From: CAVZAB01 sp963773155
GTDB lineage: Bacteria > Pseudomonadota > Alphaproteobacteria > Rhizobiales > Beijerinckiaceae
Reading direction: 5' to 3'
DNA length: 64,000 bases
Assembly (NCBI GenBank): GCA_963773155.1
Contig: CAVZAB010000019.1
Location: 186,001 to 250,000 of the forward strand
A program made the translations under genes and the position numbers. Of this stretch, positions 53,818 to 63,715 are shown piece by piece (positions within the stretch are counted from its first letter, which is position 1; the number at the start of each line of letters is the position of its first letter). The notes beneath the pieces were generated by a model. It was given only the letters and a program-made list of their open reading frames with translations, made no database searches and was not told where the DNA came from.

Positions 53818-55579
53818 TCATGGCTGAGCCCCCTTCTTGCGAATTTTCCGGCGCTGCAAGGCTGTAGCGTCTGCGTCGATCTCCTTGGTGCCCTGAACGA
53901 ACACGACCCCGTGGTTTTCGCTCGCATAGCCGGGCGAGATCTTACCGCTTCCCAGATCTGCGGCGATAAGCCCAAGTTCGCGTTCAAGTGGATCGCCATA
54001 ACCGCCGGCGCCTGCCTGCTCGTGACGGATGACGGTTCCGCGGGTGATGACTCGCGTCAGCTTGCTCGGCAGATCCTCGCGCGCTCCCTCAGGATTGAGA
54101 ATGTTGCGCGAGGGCGCTCCCGACTGCCCACCAAAGAGGCCATAGGGCGGATGGACGTAGCGATCTGCGCGAAGCTGCAGAACGGCCTCTTCGGCGAGCA
54201 GACGGTATTGCCGGACCAATCCGACCCCTCCGCGATATTTGCCGGCCCCGCACGAATCCTGTCGGAAGGAATACTCCTCCATCCGCACTGGATATTTCGC
54301 CTCCAGCGTCTCGATCGGGAGGTTGGACATGTTCTGCGAGGGGTTGGTCACGCCCTCGATGCCGTCCTTAGTCGCGCGGCCGCCCCATGCGCCGTTGATC
54401 ATGTCGACCAATATAAACGCCTCGCGGCTCCCCTGCTGATAGCCACCGATCACCACGACGGTGTTGCCACCCTCCCCAGCCGCCATGACTTTCACCGGGA
54501 CGATTTGAGCGAGTGCGCCCATAACTGTGTCGACTACGCGGTAGCCAGTCAACGCCCGCGCCGCGACTGGCGCCGGCATCTCCGGGTTGAGAATCGATCC
54601 GGCCGGTGCAGTGACGTCGATGCAGCGATAGACCCCGGCATTATTGGGCACGTCATCGTCGAGGACGCAACGGACGGCCAGATATGTCGCCGACTTGACA
54701 AAGGATAGCGTGGAGTTGATGGCTCCACGGACCTGCGGCGAGGAGCCGGCGAAGTCAACGTGGAGTTGGTCGCCGGCAACGGTGATTCGGCAATGGATAG
54801 GGATCGGGTCGAAGGTGAAGCCATCACCGTCGATGAAATCGGTGAACTCATAGTCACCATCCGGCCACGCCGCTATGGCTTGCCGGGTCAGCAACTCGCC
54901 GTAATCGATCAATTCGTCGAAATAGTGCTGCAGCTGCTCTTCGCCGTGGCGCGAGATCAGACGAAGCAATTCCCGCTCGCCGATGTTGCACGTGGCGTAC
55001 TGCGCCTCGAGGTCGCCGATGACGAGGGCCGGCAGCCGCACGTTCTTGCGGATGATATTGAACAGCATCTCGTTCGGTTGCCCTGCCTCAAACAGCTTCG
55101 ACGGCGGGATTCGCAGGCCTTCCTGGAAGATCTCGGTGGAGTTCGCTGGCGTTCGAACCCGGAACCCTGCCGCCCATATCGCAGTGATGAGCGATGACCA
55201 CGGCGAATCCCTGTAGTCGATCTGCGAGGTAAATCGGCTTGAACATGAAGATGTCGGGTAGATGCATTCCCCCTTCGTATGGGTCGTTCAATATGATCAC
55301 GTCGCCGGGCACCAGGCTCGCGGCGTAATGCGACATTATGATCGCCATCGCGTCCGGCACTGCGCCGAGGTGCAACGCAACCGTCTTAGCCTGCGAAAGG
55401 ATGCGCCCACGCCGGTCACACACGGTAGCGGAATAGTCAAGGACATCGCGGATGATGGGCGAACGTGCCGTGCGCATGAGCGCGGCCGCCATGTCGTCGA
55501 CCATTGCGTCGAGGCCGCTCTTGATGACTGCGAACATGACCGGGTCGACCCGATCTTTGCGTCGCGCGATCGTGGCCAC
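53818..55579 (-). pseudogene. Hydantoinase B / oxoprolinase family subunit, frameshifted
   Basis: HyuB-type subunit of ATP-dependent hydantoinase/oxoprolinase, about 585 residues if repaired. The N-terminal part reads ALMRTARSPIIRDVLDYSATVCD, GRILSQAKTVALHLGAVPDAM, LNDPYEGGMHLPDIFMF and HHCDMGGRVPGSNAS. The C-terminal part from about 55147 carries HVDFAGSSPQVRGAINSTLSFVKSATYLAVRC, ARALTGYRVVDTVMGALA, and GAGGYGDPLERE. One extra base at about 55141-55147 separates them; in the next frame the sequence continues STEIFQEGLRIPPSKLFEAG. The catalytic parts therefore look intact. It is preceded by hyuA (3 bases). Substrate unknown (hydantoin, 5-oxoproline, acetophenone-type carboxylation). Confidence 0.85.
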
Positions 55580-55582
55580 GGG

Positions 55583-57694
55583 CTACCAACCACCAGTCGG
55601 AGAAATCGTAACGATGACGTCACCTGCGGTATCGAGGGTAGCGAGCGCCCCGGGTGGCACCACAATCGTGGCGTCGCCGCTCTCGAGGATCAGCGGCCCT
55701 TCGTGGGCGCCTTCAAAAGCGGCGCGTTCGATCACCGGAGTGTCCAGCCAGCCACCTGCGCGGTTCATGTAGGTCGGGCGCCAGTAGCCCCGGCCGCCAC
55801 AGCCGGTGGCGGTGTTGAGTGCGAGGAAATCGAGGGGTCGAGTCCGGACGACTCGGACAGTCAGCCGTACGTTCACCACCTCGACCTCATCGTTGGACGC
55901 GTAGCCGTATGCGCTGCGATAGGCCATGAGAAAGGCCTCGCGCAACGCCGGTAAGTCGTCGCGCGTTGGCTGTCTGGGCAGCGGCACCGGTAACTCTGAA
56001 TCCTGCCCCGCAAAGCGAACGTCCAACTCATAGATGAGATCGACGTTAGCGGCATCGTGGCCCTCCGCCGCGAGCGCGCTGCGTCCTTCCTCCTCGAGCG
56101 CGTTGAGGGTCGCGCCGAAGGAGCAGGTGTCGAGGCTAGCAAGCGATGCCGGATAGGAGCGGACGAAATATCTCTCAATATTTCCGGCGAGCATTCCCAT
56201 AGCCGTGAAGACCCCCGACGCCCGCGGAAACAGGACGCGCTCTATGCCAAGCCCCTTGGCAAGATCGCACGCGTGTGCGGGACCCGATCCGCCGAAGGCT
56301 AGCAATGTGAAGTCGCGTGCATCTACCCCCCGTTCGATAGTCACGGCGCGGATGGCGCGCGCCATGTTCGCATTGGCAACCGAGCGCACGCCAAGCGCGG
56401 CCTCCTCGAAACTCAGGCCGAGCGGTCCAGCAAGTTCCCTGCTAATCGCCACACGTGCGGCCTCGACGTCGAGCGCCAACGTGCCGCCCGCCAGCGTCGG
56501 AGGGAGCAAGCCGAGCGCGACGTTTGCGTCGGTAACTGTCGGCTGCATGCCGCCGCCGCCATAACAGACCGGTCCGGGGACGGCACCAGCCGAACGTGGT
56601 CCGACGATCAGCAGGCCGCCAGCATCGATGGCGGCAATCGATCCGCCACCACTGCCGACCTCAGCGACATCAATAGCGGGGACGCGCATCATGTAGCCGC
56701 CCGCCTTGATGAAACGGCTGGGCGTAGAAATGCCCGCGCGGAACTCGTACTCGTTCGTGCGCGAAAGCTCGCCATGATGAATGAGCGAAGCGGAGGCGGT
56801 GGTCCCGCCCATGTCGAATACGATCAGGTCAGGTTCGGCGATTGCGGAACAGAGGCGGGCGGCGCCCGCGACTCCGGCGGATCGACCTGAAGAAATGAAG
56901 AAGACCGGCTTCTCTTGCGCGACCGCTGCAATTGAGAGACCGCCATTGGAATTTGCGACGAGGAGGGGCGCACGTATCCCCATGGCGCTGAGTCCCTCGG
57001 CCAAGCGCTGAAGATAGCTCCGCATGACCGGTAGTACATAAGCGTTGACCACCGTGGTCGAAGTCCGCTCGTACTCGCGGATCTCCGGGAGGACGGCGAC
57101 GGACGCGGTCACGGCGATCCCCGGGCATACCCGGCGCACCTCCGCCGCCGCCCGACTTTCATTGATCGGGTTGCGGTAAGAGTTGAGAAAGCAGATCGCC
57201 ACTGATTCGACCCTTGCGCGCGCGAGGGACAGCGCCATATCGCCGACCTCCTGCAGGTCCACCGGACGCAGCACAGTTCCATCGGCAGCAACGCGCTCGT
57301 CGACCTCATGGCGGAACTGGCGCGGGACCAGCGGTTCGGGCTTCTCCCAGCTTAAGTCGAACATAGTAGGCGTGCGCACGCGACCGATCTCTAGGACATC
57401 GCGAAAGCCACGGGTCGTGATGAGGCCGCAACGTGCACCGGTCTTCTGCAGCAGTGCGTTCGATCCGACCGTGGTGCCATGCAACACCTCAGTCACGGCC
57501 GCCGGCTCGAACCCGGCCGCGCGAAGCTGTGCCGCTATGCCATCGAGCACTGCGGCTTCGGGCCTTACTGGCGTCGAAGAGACCTTGGCATGGGTGAGAC
57601 GACCGTCTTCGGCGAGAACGACGATATCTGTGAAGGTCCCGCCAATGTCGACGCTTATTCTGACGCCGGCAGGCGAATGCCGGGCGGACTGCAC
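55583..57694 (-). CDS. Hydantoinase A / oxoprolinase family subunit
   Basis: 703-residue ATPase subunit of the hydantoinase/oxoprolinase family. VRISVDIGGTFTDIVVLAEDG is the N-terminal nucleotide loop; EVLHGTTVGSNALLQKTGARCGLITTRGFRDVLEIGR, LPEIREYERTSTTVVNAYV, DLIVFDMGGTTASASLIHHGE, and GGGSIAAIDAGGLLIVGPRSAGAVPGPVCYGGGG follow, with ERGVDARDFTLLAFGGSGPAHACDLA. These cover the complete hydantoinase N and A domains. I place the start at the GTG at 57694, giving a normal N-terminus; other in-frame starts up to an ATG at 57868 are possible. It is cotranscribed with hyuB and divergent from an FCD-type regulator that probably controls both. Confidence 0.88.
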   Translation of the reverse strand: MQSARHSPAGVRISVDIGGTFTDIVVLAEDGRLTHAKVSSTPVRPEAAVLDGIAAQLRAAGFEPAAVTEVLHGTTVGSNALLQKTGARCGLITTRGFRDVLEIGRVRTPTMFDLSWEKPEPLVPRQFRHEVDERVAADGTVLRPVDLQEVGDMALSLARARVESVAICFLNSYRNPINESRAAAEVRRVCPGIAVTASVAVLPEIREYERTSTTVVNAYVLPVMRSYLQRLAEGLSAMGIRAPLLVANSNGGLSIAAVAQEKPVFFISSGRSAGVAGAARLCSAIAEPDLIVFDMGGTTASASLIHHGELSRTNEYEFRAGISTPSRFIKAGGYMMRVPAIDVAEVGSGGGSIAAIDAGGLLIVGPRSAGAVPGPVCYGGGGMQPTVTDANVALGLLPPTLAGGTLALDVEAARVAISRELAGPLGLSFEEAALGVRSVANANMARAIRAVTIERGVDARDFTLLAFGGSGPAHACDLAKGLGIERVLFPRASGVFTAMGMLAGNIERYFVRSYPASLASLDTCSFGATLNALEEEGRSALAAEGHDAANVDLIYELDVRFAGQDSELPVPLPRQPTRDDLPALREAFLMAYRSAYGYASNDEVEVVNVRLTVRVVRTRPLDFLALNTATGCGGRGYWRPTYMNRAGGWLDTPVIERAAFEGAHEGPLILESGDATIVVPPGALATLDTAGDVIVTISPTGGW

Positions 57695-58015
57695 GGATGT
57701 CAAATGCGTGCTCCGTCTTGTCGATTTTACGTCGACACGGGAGATTCTCGTAGGATCGTCCGATTGCCTTGTCAACAGGAATGCGTCGGCCGCCGACAGC
57801 CGAAATGTTCCGTCTGACACCCCAACAGAAACGTGAATTGGGGTCGGCCATACCCCGCGAAACCGCACGCATTGCCGTGTGCGCTGAGCATGATGTCGAC
57901 GTGATCATTACAGAGGTGGAACCGGCAGACTGGATGTCCGGCGGCGCTCCGTCTCGTTTCCAATCCATCCCGGGCGATGCCTGAACGACCGCAGACGCCG
58001 TGCGAAGAGGCAAAC

Positions 58016-58770
58016 ATGACATTGGGGCAGGCCAGGCGGCGAAGACCTTCAGAGCAGACAATTATGCGTCCGCGCGGCACCGGCGCTGCCCATGTGGTCG
58101 ATCGGCTGCGCGAGGAGGTTCTCAGCCTTCAATTGAAGCCCATTGCCGCGCTGGACGAGGTGACGCTCAGCGATCGTTTCGGGCTATCACGCTCTCCCAT
58201 ACGCGAGGCCCTCATTAAGCTCGCTGGCGAAGGGCTGGTCACGATCCACACCACCGCACGACCACCGTGGCGGCGTTCAGCGTTGAGACAATTCCGCACT
58301 TTCTCGACGCGCTCGACCTAATGCAGCGCACTGTCACTCGCCTCACGGCGCTAGTGCGCGATGACGACGGCCTGAAAGAGATGAGCAAGGCTCAGGCGCG
58401 CTTCGTGCGCGCCGTCCGGCAGCGCGACGTTGACGAGATCTTTGGGTCAAATTTTAACTTCCATGTCGCCGTCGCCACCGCGGGGCGTAATCCCTGCCTG
58501 CGCGACTTCTATTCGCGCCTCCTCAATGAGGGCAAACGAATGCTCCGCCTTCACTATTCGCTGGCCGTCGAGGACGATAGTGCCGGAAGTCGGCGGATCA
58601 TCAAGGAGCATGAGCAGGTGATCGCCGCCATTGCCCGGCGGGATGCCAATTCTGCCGAGCAGATCGCTCACGACCATTCTATCCAGTTGTTCAGCAACCG
58701 CTTCGTCCGCTACATTGAACAGAACCCATCCTATCGGGTATCGCTCAAGGATCTCGCTGAACTCGGCTGA
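58016..58770 (+). pseudogene. GntR/FCD-family transcriptional regulator, frameshifted
   Basis: FadR-type regulator of about 250 residues. The N-terminal winged helix-turn-helix reads AAHVVDRLREEVLSLQLKPIAALDEVTLSDRFGLSRSPIREALIKLAGEGLVTI. The C-terminal FCD ligand domain reads FLDALDLMQRTVTRLTAL, FGSNFNFHVAVATAGRNPCLRDFYSRLL and IIKEHEQVIAAIARRDANSAEQIAHDH, with the metal-binding His/Asp set. The frame changes at about 58245-58262 (RTTTVAAFSVETIPHF continues in the other frame). It is divergent from hyuA, whose operator should lie in 57695-58015. One indel; otherwise intact. Confidence 0.83.
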
Positions 58771-59160
58771 GCCTCACGTGGCCGATGAGTTTACCATCGA
58801 GCGTGGCTACCGCACGACCGCCAATTCCAACGCGATCACCCCGCAAAATGATCGCGATGAGACCGCCGCGCGAGGTCGTGCCGTGCTGCTGGCGCGCTCT
58901 GAACTCCTGCTTGCCCGATTCTGACGCCCAATAGGGAGCGAGCAGAAGGAACGGGTCGGGCGTTCAATTGTGGGGATCTTGGGGGCTCGGGGTTGGACTT
59001 GTACAGTCATGTGCTGCGGGGTATGCAAGAAAATGCTGCGTCGATGCGGCAATGAGGACCAGCGAACCGGAGGTGCGAGAACGATTGGGTAGCAAAATGG
59101 TAGAAAAACCACGACTGCCATCTATGGCTATACCCAAGAATCAGGATTTATCAATGCCTT
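58771..59160. other. Intergenic region before tRNA-Ser
   Basis: 390 bases without a supported gene. Short open frames on both strands show no family signal. The end of the region (59100-59160) presumably carries the tRNA promoter. Confidence 0.45.
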
Positions 59161-59250
59161 GGAGAGGTGGCTGAGTGGTTGAAAGCACCGCACTCGAAAT
59201 GCGGCATACGGGCAACTGTATCGGGGGTTCGAATCCCTCCCTCTCCGCCA
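59161..59250 (+). tRNA. tRNA-Ser (anticodon CGA)
   Basis: 90-base class II tRNA with encoded CCA. The acceptor stem GGAGAGG (59161-59167) pairs with CCTCTCC near the 3' end, followed by discriminator G and CCA at 59248-59250. The anticodon stem CCGCA/TGCGG encloses the loop CTCGAAA, giving anticodon CGA at 59195-59197, which reads UCG. The long variable arm (CATACGGGCAACTGTATC region) is the serine hallmark and the T arm GGGGGTTCGAATCCC is perfect. Confidence 0.97.
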
Positions 59251-59358
59251 CATAATCCAATTATATGCATGACATTTAACAACAATTTTATCAGCTTATT
59301 AATGACGGTCTTACATCCAGTCTTACAATCTAACGCGGATTGGGGCGGACTTGGGGAG

Positions 59359-59378
59359 GATTGAACAATCGTTTTTTT
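59359..59378 (+). terminator. Possible rho-independent terminator after tRNA-Ser
   Basis: GATTGAACAATC (59359-59370) can form a short 5-base stem, followed by G and seven T (59372-59378). It lies 108 bases after the tRNA. The stem is short, so it is only a candidate. Confidence 0.35.
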
Positions 59379-59472
59379 ATAGATCCGCCAAAAGTTCATG
59401 AAGGGCTTTTTGACGACCCCTTTTACCGTTGGATTGTTATAGTTCCAGCAGGGTATTCGGTGAGGTGACCAG

Positions 59473-59845
59473 ATGACGAAGAGTGAGCTTGAAACCGTGC
59501 GGGTGCCTCGGATGCTGTCAATTCTGCGCACCAGTAGCTGCTTGGGTTTCCAACACGCCAAAACCCAGGACCGCCTCTGTTTTCACCTTTTGCGCTCAGG
59601 CTGTGCTTGAGCTTGGCGGTGGTCTACTGATCCTATTTGGGTTCCTCATCCGCCCCGTCGAGTTCATCCTGGCGGGCGATTTGGCGGTGGCCTATTTCAT
59701 GGTTCACTCGCCACGAAGCTTCTTTCGAGTTCAGAATGGCGGCGACGCGGCAATTCTCTACTGCCTTATCTTTCTGTACCTTGTGGCAACTGGCGGCGGA
59801 ACATGGGGCGTAGATGCCGCGCGAAGTTCGGGACGGAAGGAATAG
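59473..59845 (+). pseudogene. DoxX-family remnant
   Basis: Remains of a small DoxX-type membrane protein. From the ATG at 59473 one frame reads VRVPRMLSILR, the usual start of DoxX; the next expected helix is missing. Another frame resumes with AVLELGGGLLILFGFLIRPVEFILAGDLAVAYFMVHSPRSFF, then NGGDAAILYCLIFLYLVATGGGTWGVDAA, the family end. So an internal deletion of about a dozen residues plus a frame change has broken the gene. It is followed 9 bases later by the cyclase gene. Confidence 0.7.
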
Positions 59846-59854
59846 CGACAACCC

Positions 59855-60818
59855 ATGTGCCCCTCTGGCGGGGCCTACTCGGACATCACTGCGTTGAAGC
59901 AGCGTGAAAAACAGCTGGCAGACAAATCCAAGGCTTTGGAGCAGCTTTCGAGCCAACTCGCGAAATACCTGTCGCCTCAAGTGTACAAGTCTATTTTCAC
60001 TGGAAAGCAGGAAGTCAAAATCGCGAGTCGCCGGAAAAAATTGACCGTTTTCTTCTCGGACATCGCGGGTTTCACCGAAACAACGGAAAGGTTGAAGTCC
60101 GAGGACCTAACCCAGTTGCTTAACCATTATCTGACCGAGATGTCGGATATCGCCCGCACCTATGGTGCGACGATCGATAAATACGTCGGCGACGCCATCG
60201 TCATCTTCTTCGGCGATCCGGAGACACGCGGCGTTAAAGAGGACGCCGTCGCTTGTGTCGAAATGGCCATAGCCATGCGGAAGAGGATGCATCAGCTACA
60301 GGAGGTTTGGCGGGCATCGGGCATCGAAAAACCCCTCCGGTGCCGGATCGGAATCAACACGGGGTTCTGCACCGTCGGGAACTTCGGTAGCGAGGATAGA
60401 ATGGACTACACGATAATAGGCGGCGGCGTTAACCTCGCGTCGCGTCTTAAATCCGCGGCCACACCGGGGGAGATCCTGATATCCTATGAGACTTACGCCA
60501 ACGTTCGCGACCGAATCCACTGTGACGAGCACGGGCATATTTCGGTGAAGGGCATCGCCTATCCCGTCGCCACCTATCAAGTCGTCGACACCTACGAAAA
60601 CCTGGACACGGAGCGCTGCTTCATTCACGAGGAGCGCCCGAACCTCAGAACTCGATCTCGATCTTGAGGCGATGTCCGCTGACGATCGGGATGGCGCGGC
60701 CGCCGTGTTACGCGAGGCCCTGGACCGGCTGTCCGCGCTCGACCGGGCTGCCTCGCCGGGGCCTCAGGAGACTAAGCAGTCACATCGGCGTCGGACGACC
60801 CGCCCAAAGACTGGGTAA
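59855..60818 (+). pseudogene. Class III adenylate/guanylate cyclase, truncated and frameshifted
   Basis: Catalytic cyclase domain. The open frame 59855-60667 starts YSDITALKQREKQLADKSKALEQL, the tail of a PAS/signalling linker, then LAKYLSPQVYKSIF and the catalytic domain: LTVFFSDIAGFTETTERL with the metal Asp, GATIDKYVGDAIVIFFGDPE (second Asp), RIGINTGFCTVGNFGSEDRMDYTIIGGGVNLASRL and CDEHGHISVKGIAYPVATYQV. The upstream sensor part expected before SDITALK is missing, so the gene is 5' truncated. A single extra base at about 60645-60651 ends the frame; the next frame continues LDLDLEAMSADDRDGAAAVLREALDRLSALD to a stop at 60818. The catalytic core looks intact. Confidence 0.75.
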
Positions 60819-61278
60819 TGTCGCGGGTACCTCCCACGAAAGAATGCCCCGACCGTTCTTGGCACAAAGCGGCGGTTGATGGTCTTTCCGCTTTGAGACC
60901 AAGGACGGACGTAGGTAAGGCCCAAGTGAGCCATGTCGTGCTCGTATTGGCCGTTCCCGCGCCGTTGCCCATAGGACTGGTTCCACTGGGACCACTGGGA
61001 CGACGATTGAGGCTGCCCTTGCGGTTCCTAAGGCCCGCCAGGGGAATAATTTGTGCCGTCTCGATCGTTTTGCCCAGAGTTGATACGCGCGGCTGCCGGT
61101 TACTTGCCGAGTTGCTGCGCATGCCGTTGCGCCGTTGTCATCCGCTGGATGGCTTGCATTCGCCGCCTTGCCGCGCGCGTTCGATTACAAAAGCCCTTAA
61201 TAGGCCGCCCAATCGCGTTAGCCAGCCGACCAACCAAGCGGGTGATGACTCGAACGGCATCCCACAAACCGCTCCACT
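60819..61278. other. Gene-poor region with decayed repeat-like sequence
   Basis: 460 bases without a supported gene. Around 60820-60920 the sequence alternates short blocks that recall the decayed intergenic repeats seen in Bradyrhizobiaceae genomes (AAAGCGGCGGTTGATG, then TTTCCGCTTTGAGACCAAGG). I cannot confirm this without a search. Confidence 0.3.
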
Positions 61279-62124
61279 CTACTTGCTCCCAGCGATCACG
61301 GAGGCCGACCATTGCAGACGTGGTTTGCCATCTACGGATGTTCTGCGCGCCAAATCGAGCACGGTGGCTTCAATCGTCTTCCGGGTTGGTTCGTCCGCCT
61401 TCGTGAGCCCCGCGACGACCGGTGCCGCGATCTCGGTCATGAAGCTCCAGTACTCTTCAGCCGTCTTGAACGTAAGCTCGCCAGCCACAGCCTTGACAGT
61501 GATGTCCTTCAGGCCGCCTTTGCGAAAGATTGCCTCCATATAGCCTGGTGCGGCGCAACGGAATAATCCAGGTGAACCTAACGGCAAAGTCGGCATTTCC
61601 ACGTGCTTACCGATCGTGCCCATGATCGTAGTGGCCCAGGGGTTCCTTTCGGGAACATCCCAAACTGCGGCGCATATCCTTGCTCCCGGCTTTGCTACGC
61701 GCGCGAACTCCTTCATACTCAGGTCCACATCAGGAAAGAACATAAAGCCAAAGCGACAAAGTACGGCATCAAATGAGTTATCGGGAAACGGTAGGGCGCC
61801 GGCGTCGCACTGCCTGGTCTGAAAGTTCTTGATGCCGCGACGGGCAGCGTTCTCTGCGGCGACCTCGAGCATGCGGTCAGAAAGATCGGTGACAGTGACT
61901 CTACCCTTCGGCACGAGGCCGGCGGCCGTGAGCCCTGGCTCGCCAGTACCGGCCGCGACGTCAAGGACGTTCGAAGTTTCCCGCAAGCCGGCGCTCCGGA
62001 TAAGCTCTTGCCCGACAGGGGCTAACCAGTTCAACACCAACTCGTCCCATTTCTTCCAACCTGAAGAGAATTTGTCCCAGGTTTGGCGCTGCTGATCACG
62101 GATTTGTTCAAGCTGTGATGGCAT
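61279..62124 (-). CDS. Class I SAM-dependent methyltransferase
   Basis: 281-residue methyltransferase of the UbiE/Methyltransf_11 type. Motif I is NVLDVAAGTGEPGLTAA, followed by VTVTDLSDRMLEVAAENAARRG, motif II CDAGALPFPDNSFDAVLCRFGFMFFPDVDLSMKEFARVAKPGARI. The substrate is unknown. A leader, IRDQQRQTWDKFSSGWKKWDELVLNWL, matches a common small-molecule methyltransferase subgroup. It stands alone between the cyclase region and the VOC gene, with no frameshift. Confidence 0.85.
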   Translation of the reverse strand: MPSQLEQIRDQQRQTWDKFSSGWKKWDELVLNWLAPVGQELIRSAGLRETSNVLDVAAGTGEPGLTAAGLVPKGRVTVTDLSDRMLEVAAENAARRGIKNFQTRQCDAGALPFPDNSFDAVLCRFGFMFFPDVDLSMKEFARVAKPGARICAAVWDVPERNPWATTIMGTIGKHVEMPTLPLGSPGLFRCAAPGYMEAIFRKGGLKDITVKAVAGELTFKTAEEYWSFMTEIAAPVVAGLTKADEPTRKTIEATVLDLARRTSVDGKPRLQWSASVIAGSK

Positions 62125-62322
62125 CGTGGTTTCCTTCCGTGTTCTGAGGTGATTTTATATTGTCATCGGAGGAGGTCAGCACTCAACCCTCATAACAACA
62201 TAATTAGGTCTTCCCGCTTACCACCGGCAGAGGAGGTCCCCGTCGGGACGGTGGCAGTGGTGAGATCGCCCCGGGGCCCAGTTTCTCCAGGAACTCGAAC
62301 CCGCACGATACCCTTTAGCGGG

Positions 62323-62766
62323 TCAAGTGACGTTTTCCCAATCACTCAAATGTCGCTTACGCTGCGCTCTGTTGTTGGTCGCTTCGAGCCGGATCCCGTC
62401 CGGATCCTCGAAAAAAATCGCATAATAGTCAGGGGCGTATTCTGGATAAAACTTGGGAGTTGATACGCTCAAACCCTTGGCCTTGATTTTCTCAAACAGC
62501 GCATCAATATCCTCGACGCTTTCCAGCCTAAAACAGAAGTGATGAAGGCCCGGCCCATAGGGATCATGGCGCTGCGCGCTCCGGGCCGGCCGCAGGCTGA
62601 AACCATAGTGGCGGCAATAGTAATGGACATGTGGATCTCCGCCGATTGAAGAGCGTATCTTTTTGAATCCCATCAAAGGCATAAGGGCGTCGTAGTATCT
62701 CTCGGAAACTTTGAGATCAGCGACCGTAATATAAAGATGGTCAATTCCAATCGCGTCAGTTGTCAT
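62323..62766 (-). CDS. VOC-family protein (glyoxalase/dioxygenase-like)
   Basis: 147-residue VOC-fold protein. IDHLYITVADLKVSERYYDALMPLMGFKKI is the first beta-alpha-beta module; PYGPGLHHFCFRLESVEDIDALFEKIKAKG and FEDPDGIRLEATNN are the second, with the metal-type His (HLYI, HHFCF) and Glu (RLE). The activity is unknown. The ATG at 62766 begins MTTDAIGIDHL; an open frame upstream belongs to an SDR remnant. It is separated from the methyltransferase gene by 198 bases of nothing recognisable. Confidence 0.82.
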   Translation of the reverse strand: MTTDAIGIDHLYITVADLKVSERYYDALMPLMGFKKIRSSIGGDPHVHYYCRHYGFSLRPARSAQRHDPYGPGLHHFCFRLESVEDIDALFEKIKAKGLSVSTPKFYPEYAPDYYAIFFEDPDGIRLEATNNRAQRKRHLSDWENVT

Positions 62767-62990
62767 CGGATATCCAGTCTCGCTGATGCATTGTTGAGAT
62801 TGATGATCTCGTCCCACTCCCTCGGTGGTGTCCTCGAGCCTCTTGCCGGGCCGGCCGACCCCGGCATTATTGACCAGCACGTCGAGACCCCCAAGCCCCG
62901 TGACCGCGGCCTCAACAACTCGCCGGCAATCTGCAACGATCCCGAGATTGCCTGGCGCGCAGACAGCCCGCTCCGGACGCCAAGTGTTAC
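62767..62990 (-). pseudogene. Short-chain dehydrogenase remnant
   Basis: The minus strand carries DCRRVVEAAVTGLGGLDVLVNNAG (residues of an SDR middle region with the NNAG motif), and after a frame change near 62815, EWDEIINLNNASARLDIR and a stop. The N-terminal TGxxxGIG part and the catalytic YxxxK are missing. It is a short fragment of a decayed SDR gene fused by position to the VOC gene downstream. Confidence 0.6.
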
Positions 62991-63715
62991 CGTTACAGAC
63001 TTTCCGACTCCGCGAGCGCTCTAAAGGGACGACAAGCAGCGCCGCCTTATCCGATTGTGTGCAGCGTTCTCGGACGCCCTTGCGACGGACCTTACCACGC
63101 GAGGGCACGAAGTCGTCCTAGCTGGCCACGTCTTTGCCGGACCATGCCAACCCCACGGGGGGAAGTGCTTTCAGATAATTCCCGTCCAAGACTCACAGGT
63201 GGCCCAGGCATGGCGCCGAAGGTTTTCGAGGCCCCATTAGACTCCAGGATCAACGAAGCCTGCCAGCGGACCGCTAGTTCGATCCTAGAGTTTATCGACA
63301 TTTTGTAGAGCATTACTGGGCAATCAGAGCGCGCGGCCCCCGGCCGTTCGACCCGTATGGAGGCATCATCGTGGGCCAAGCTAGGACTGGTTGGGCGGAC
63401 TGGGCCTTCAAACTCAGTAAGACAGGGCTAATAAAAATTGCCCGGAGGACGACCGGTTCAGGGGAAAACCGGACATCTCGGTTCATTTGAGATTCCGAGA
63501 TTGACCCCGAGCGGAACTCGATATCGCGCCTCTTGATTGTTAAACCGGTAAGTCAGGCGCCGGTCGTGCCGCCGACGGCGATGCCGGCGATATTGCCTCG
63601 CGTCGACGCCAAACAGGAGGCTCGTCAAATGCACAACTGTATGGGAGATCTCCTAACTTCGGGCGGAAACGTGACAGAAGGAATTGGGAGCTTTTCGGTC
63701 ACTATAACTTCAGCT
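62991..63715. other. Gene-poor region
   Basis: About 725 bases between the SDR remnant and the GlcG-like gene with no gene I can support on either strand. A small plus-strand open frame at 63533-63772 overlaps the antisense end of the GlcG-like gene and shows no family signal. Confidence 0.4.

Noticed and set aside
53640..53999. Minus-strand frame overlapping the end of hyuB as a third hydantoinase subunit
   Set aside because: No convincing start, no ribosome site and no recognised family; it overlaps the hyuB coding end for most of its length. Kept only as a note for the gene-poor region.
59161..59250. Direct-repeat attachment site from the tRNA-Ser 3' end
   Set aside because: I looked for a second copy of the tRNA end in the window and saw none, and no integrase gene is present.
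59151..59561. Minus-strand open frame containing GGEGGIRTPDTVARMPHF
   Set aside because: This is the well-known spurious translation of the antisense strand of a tRNA-Ser gene, not a protein.
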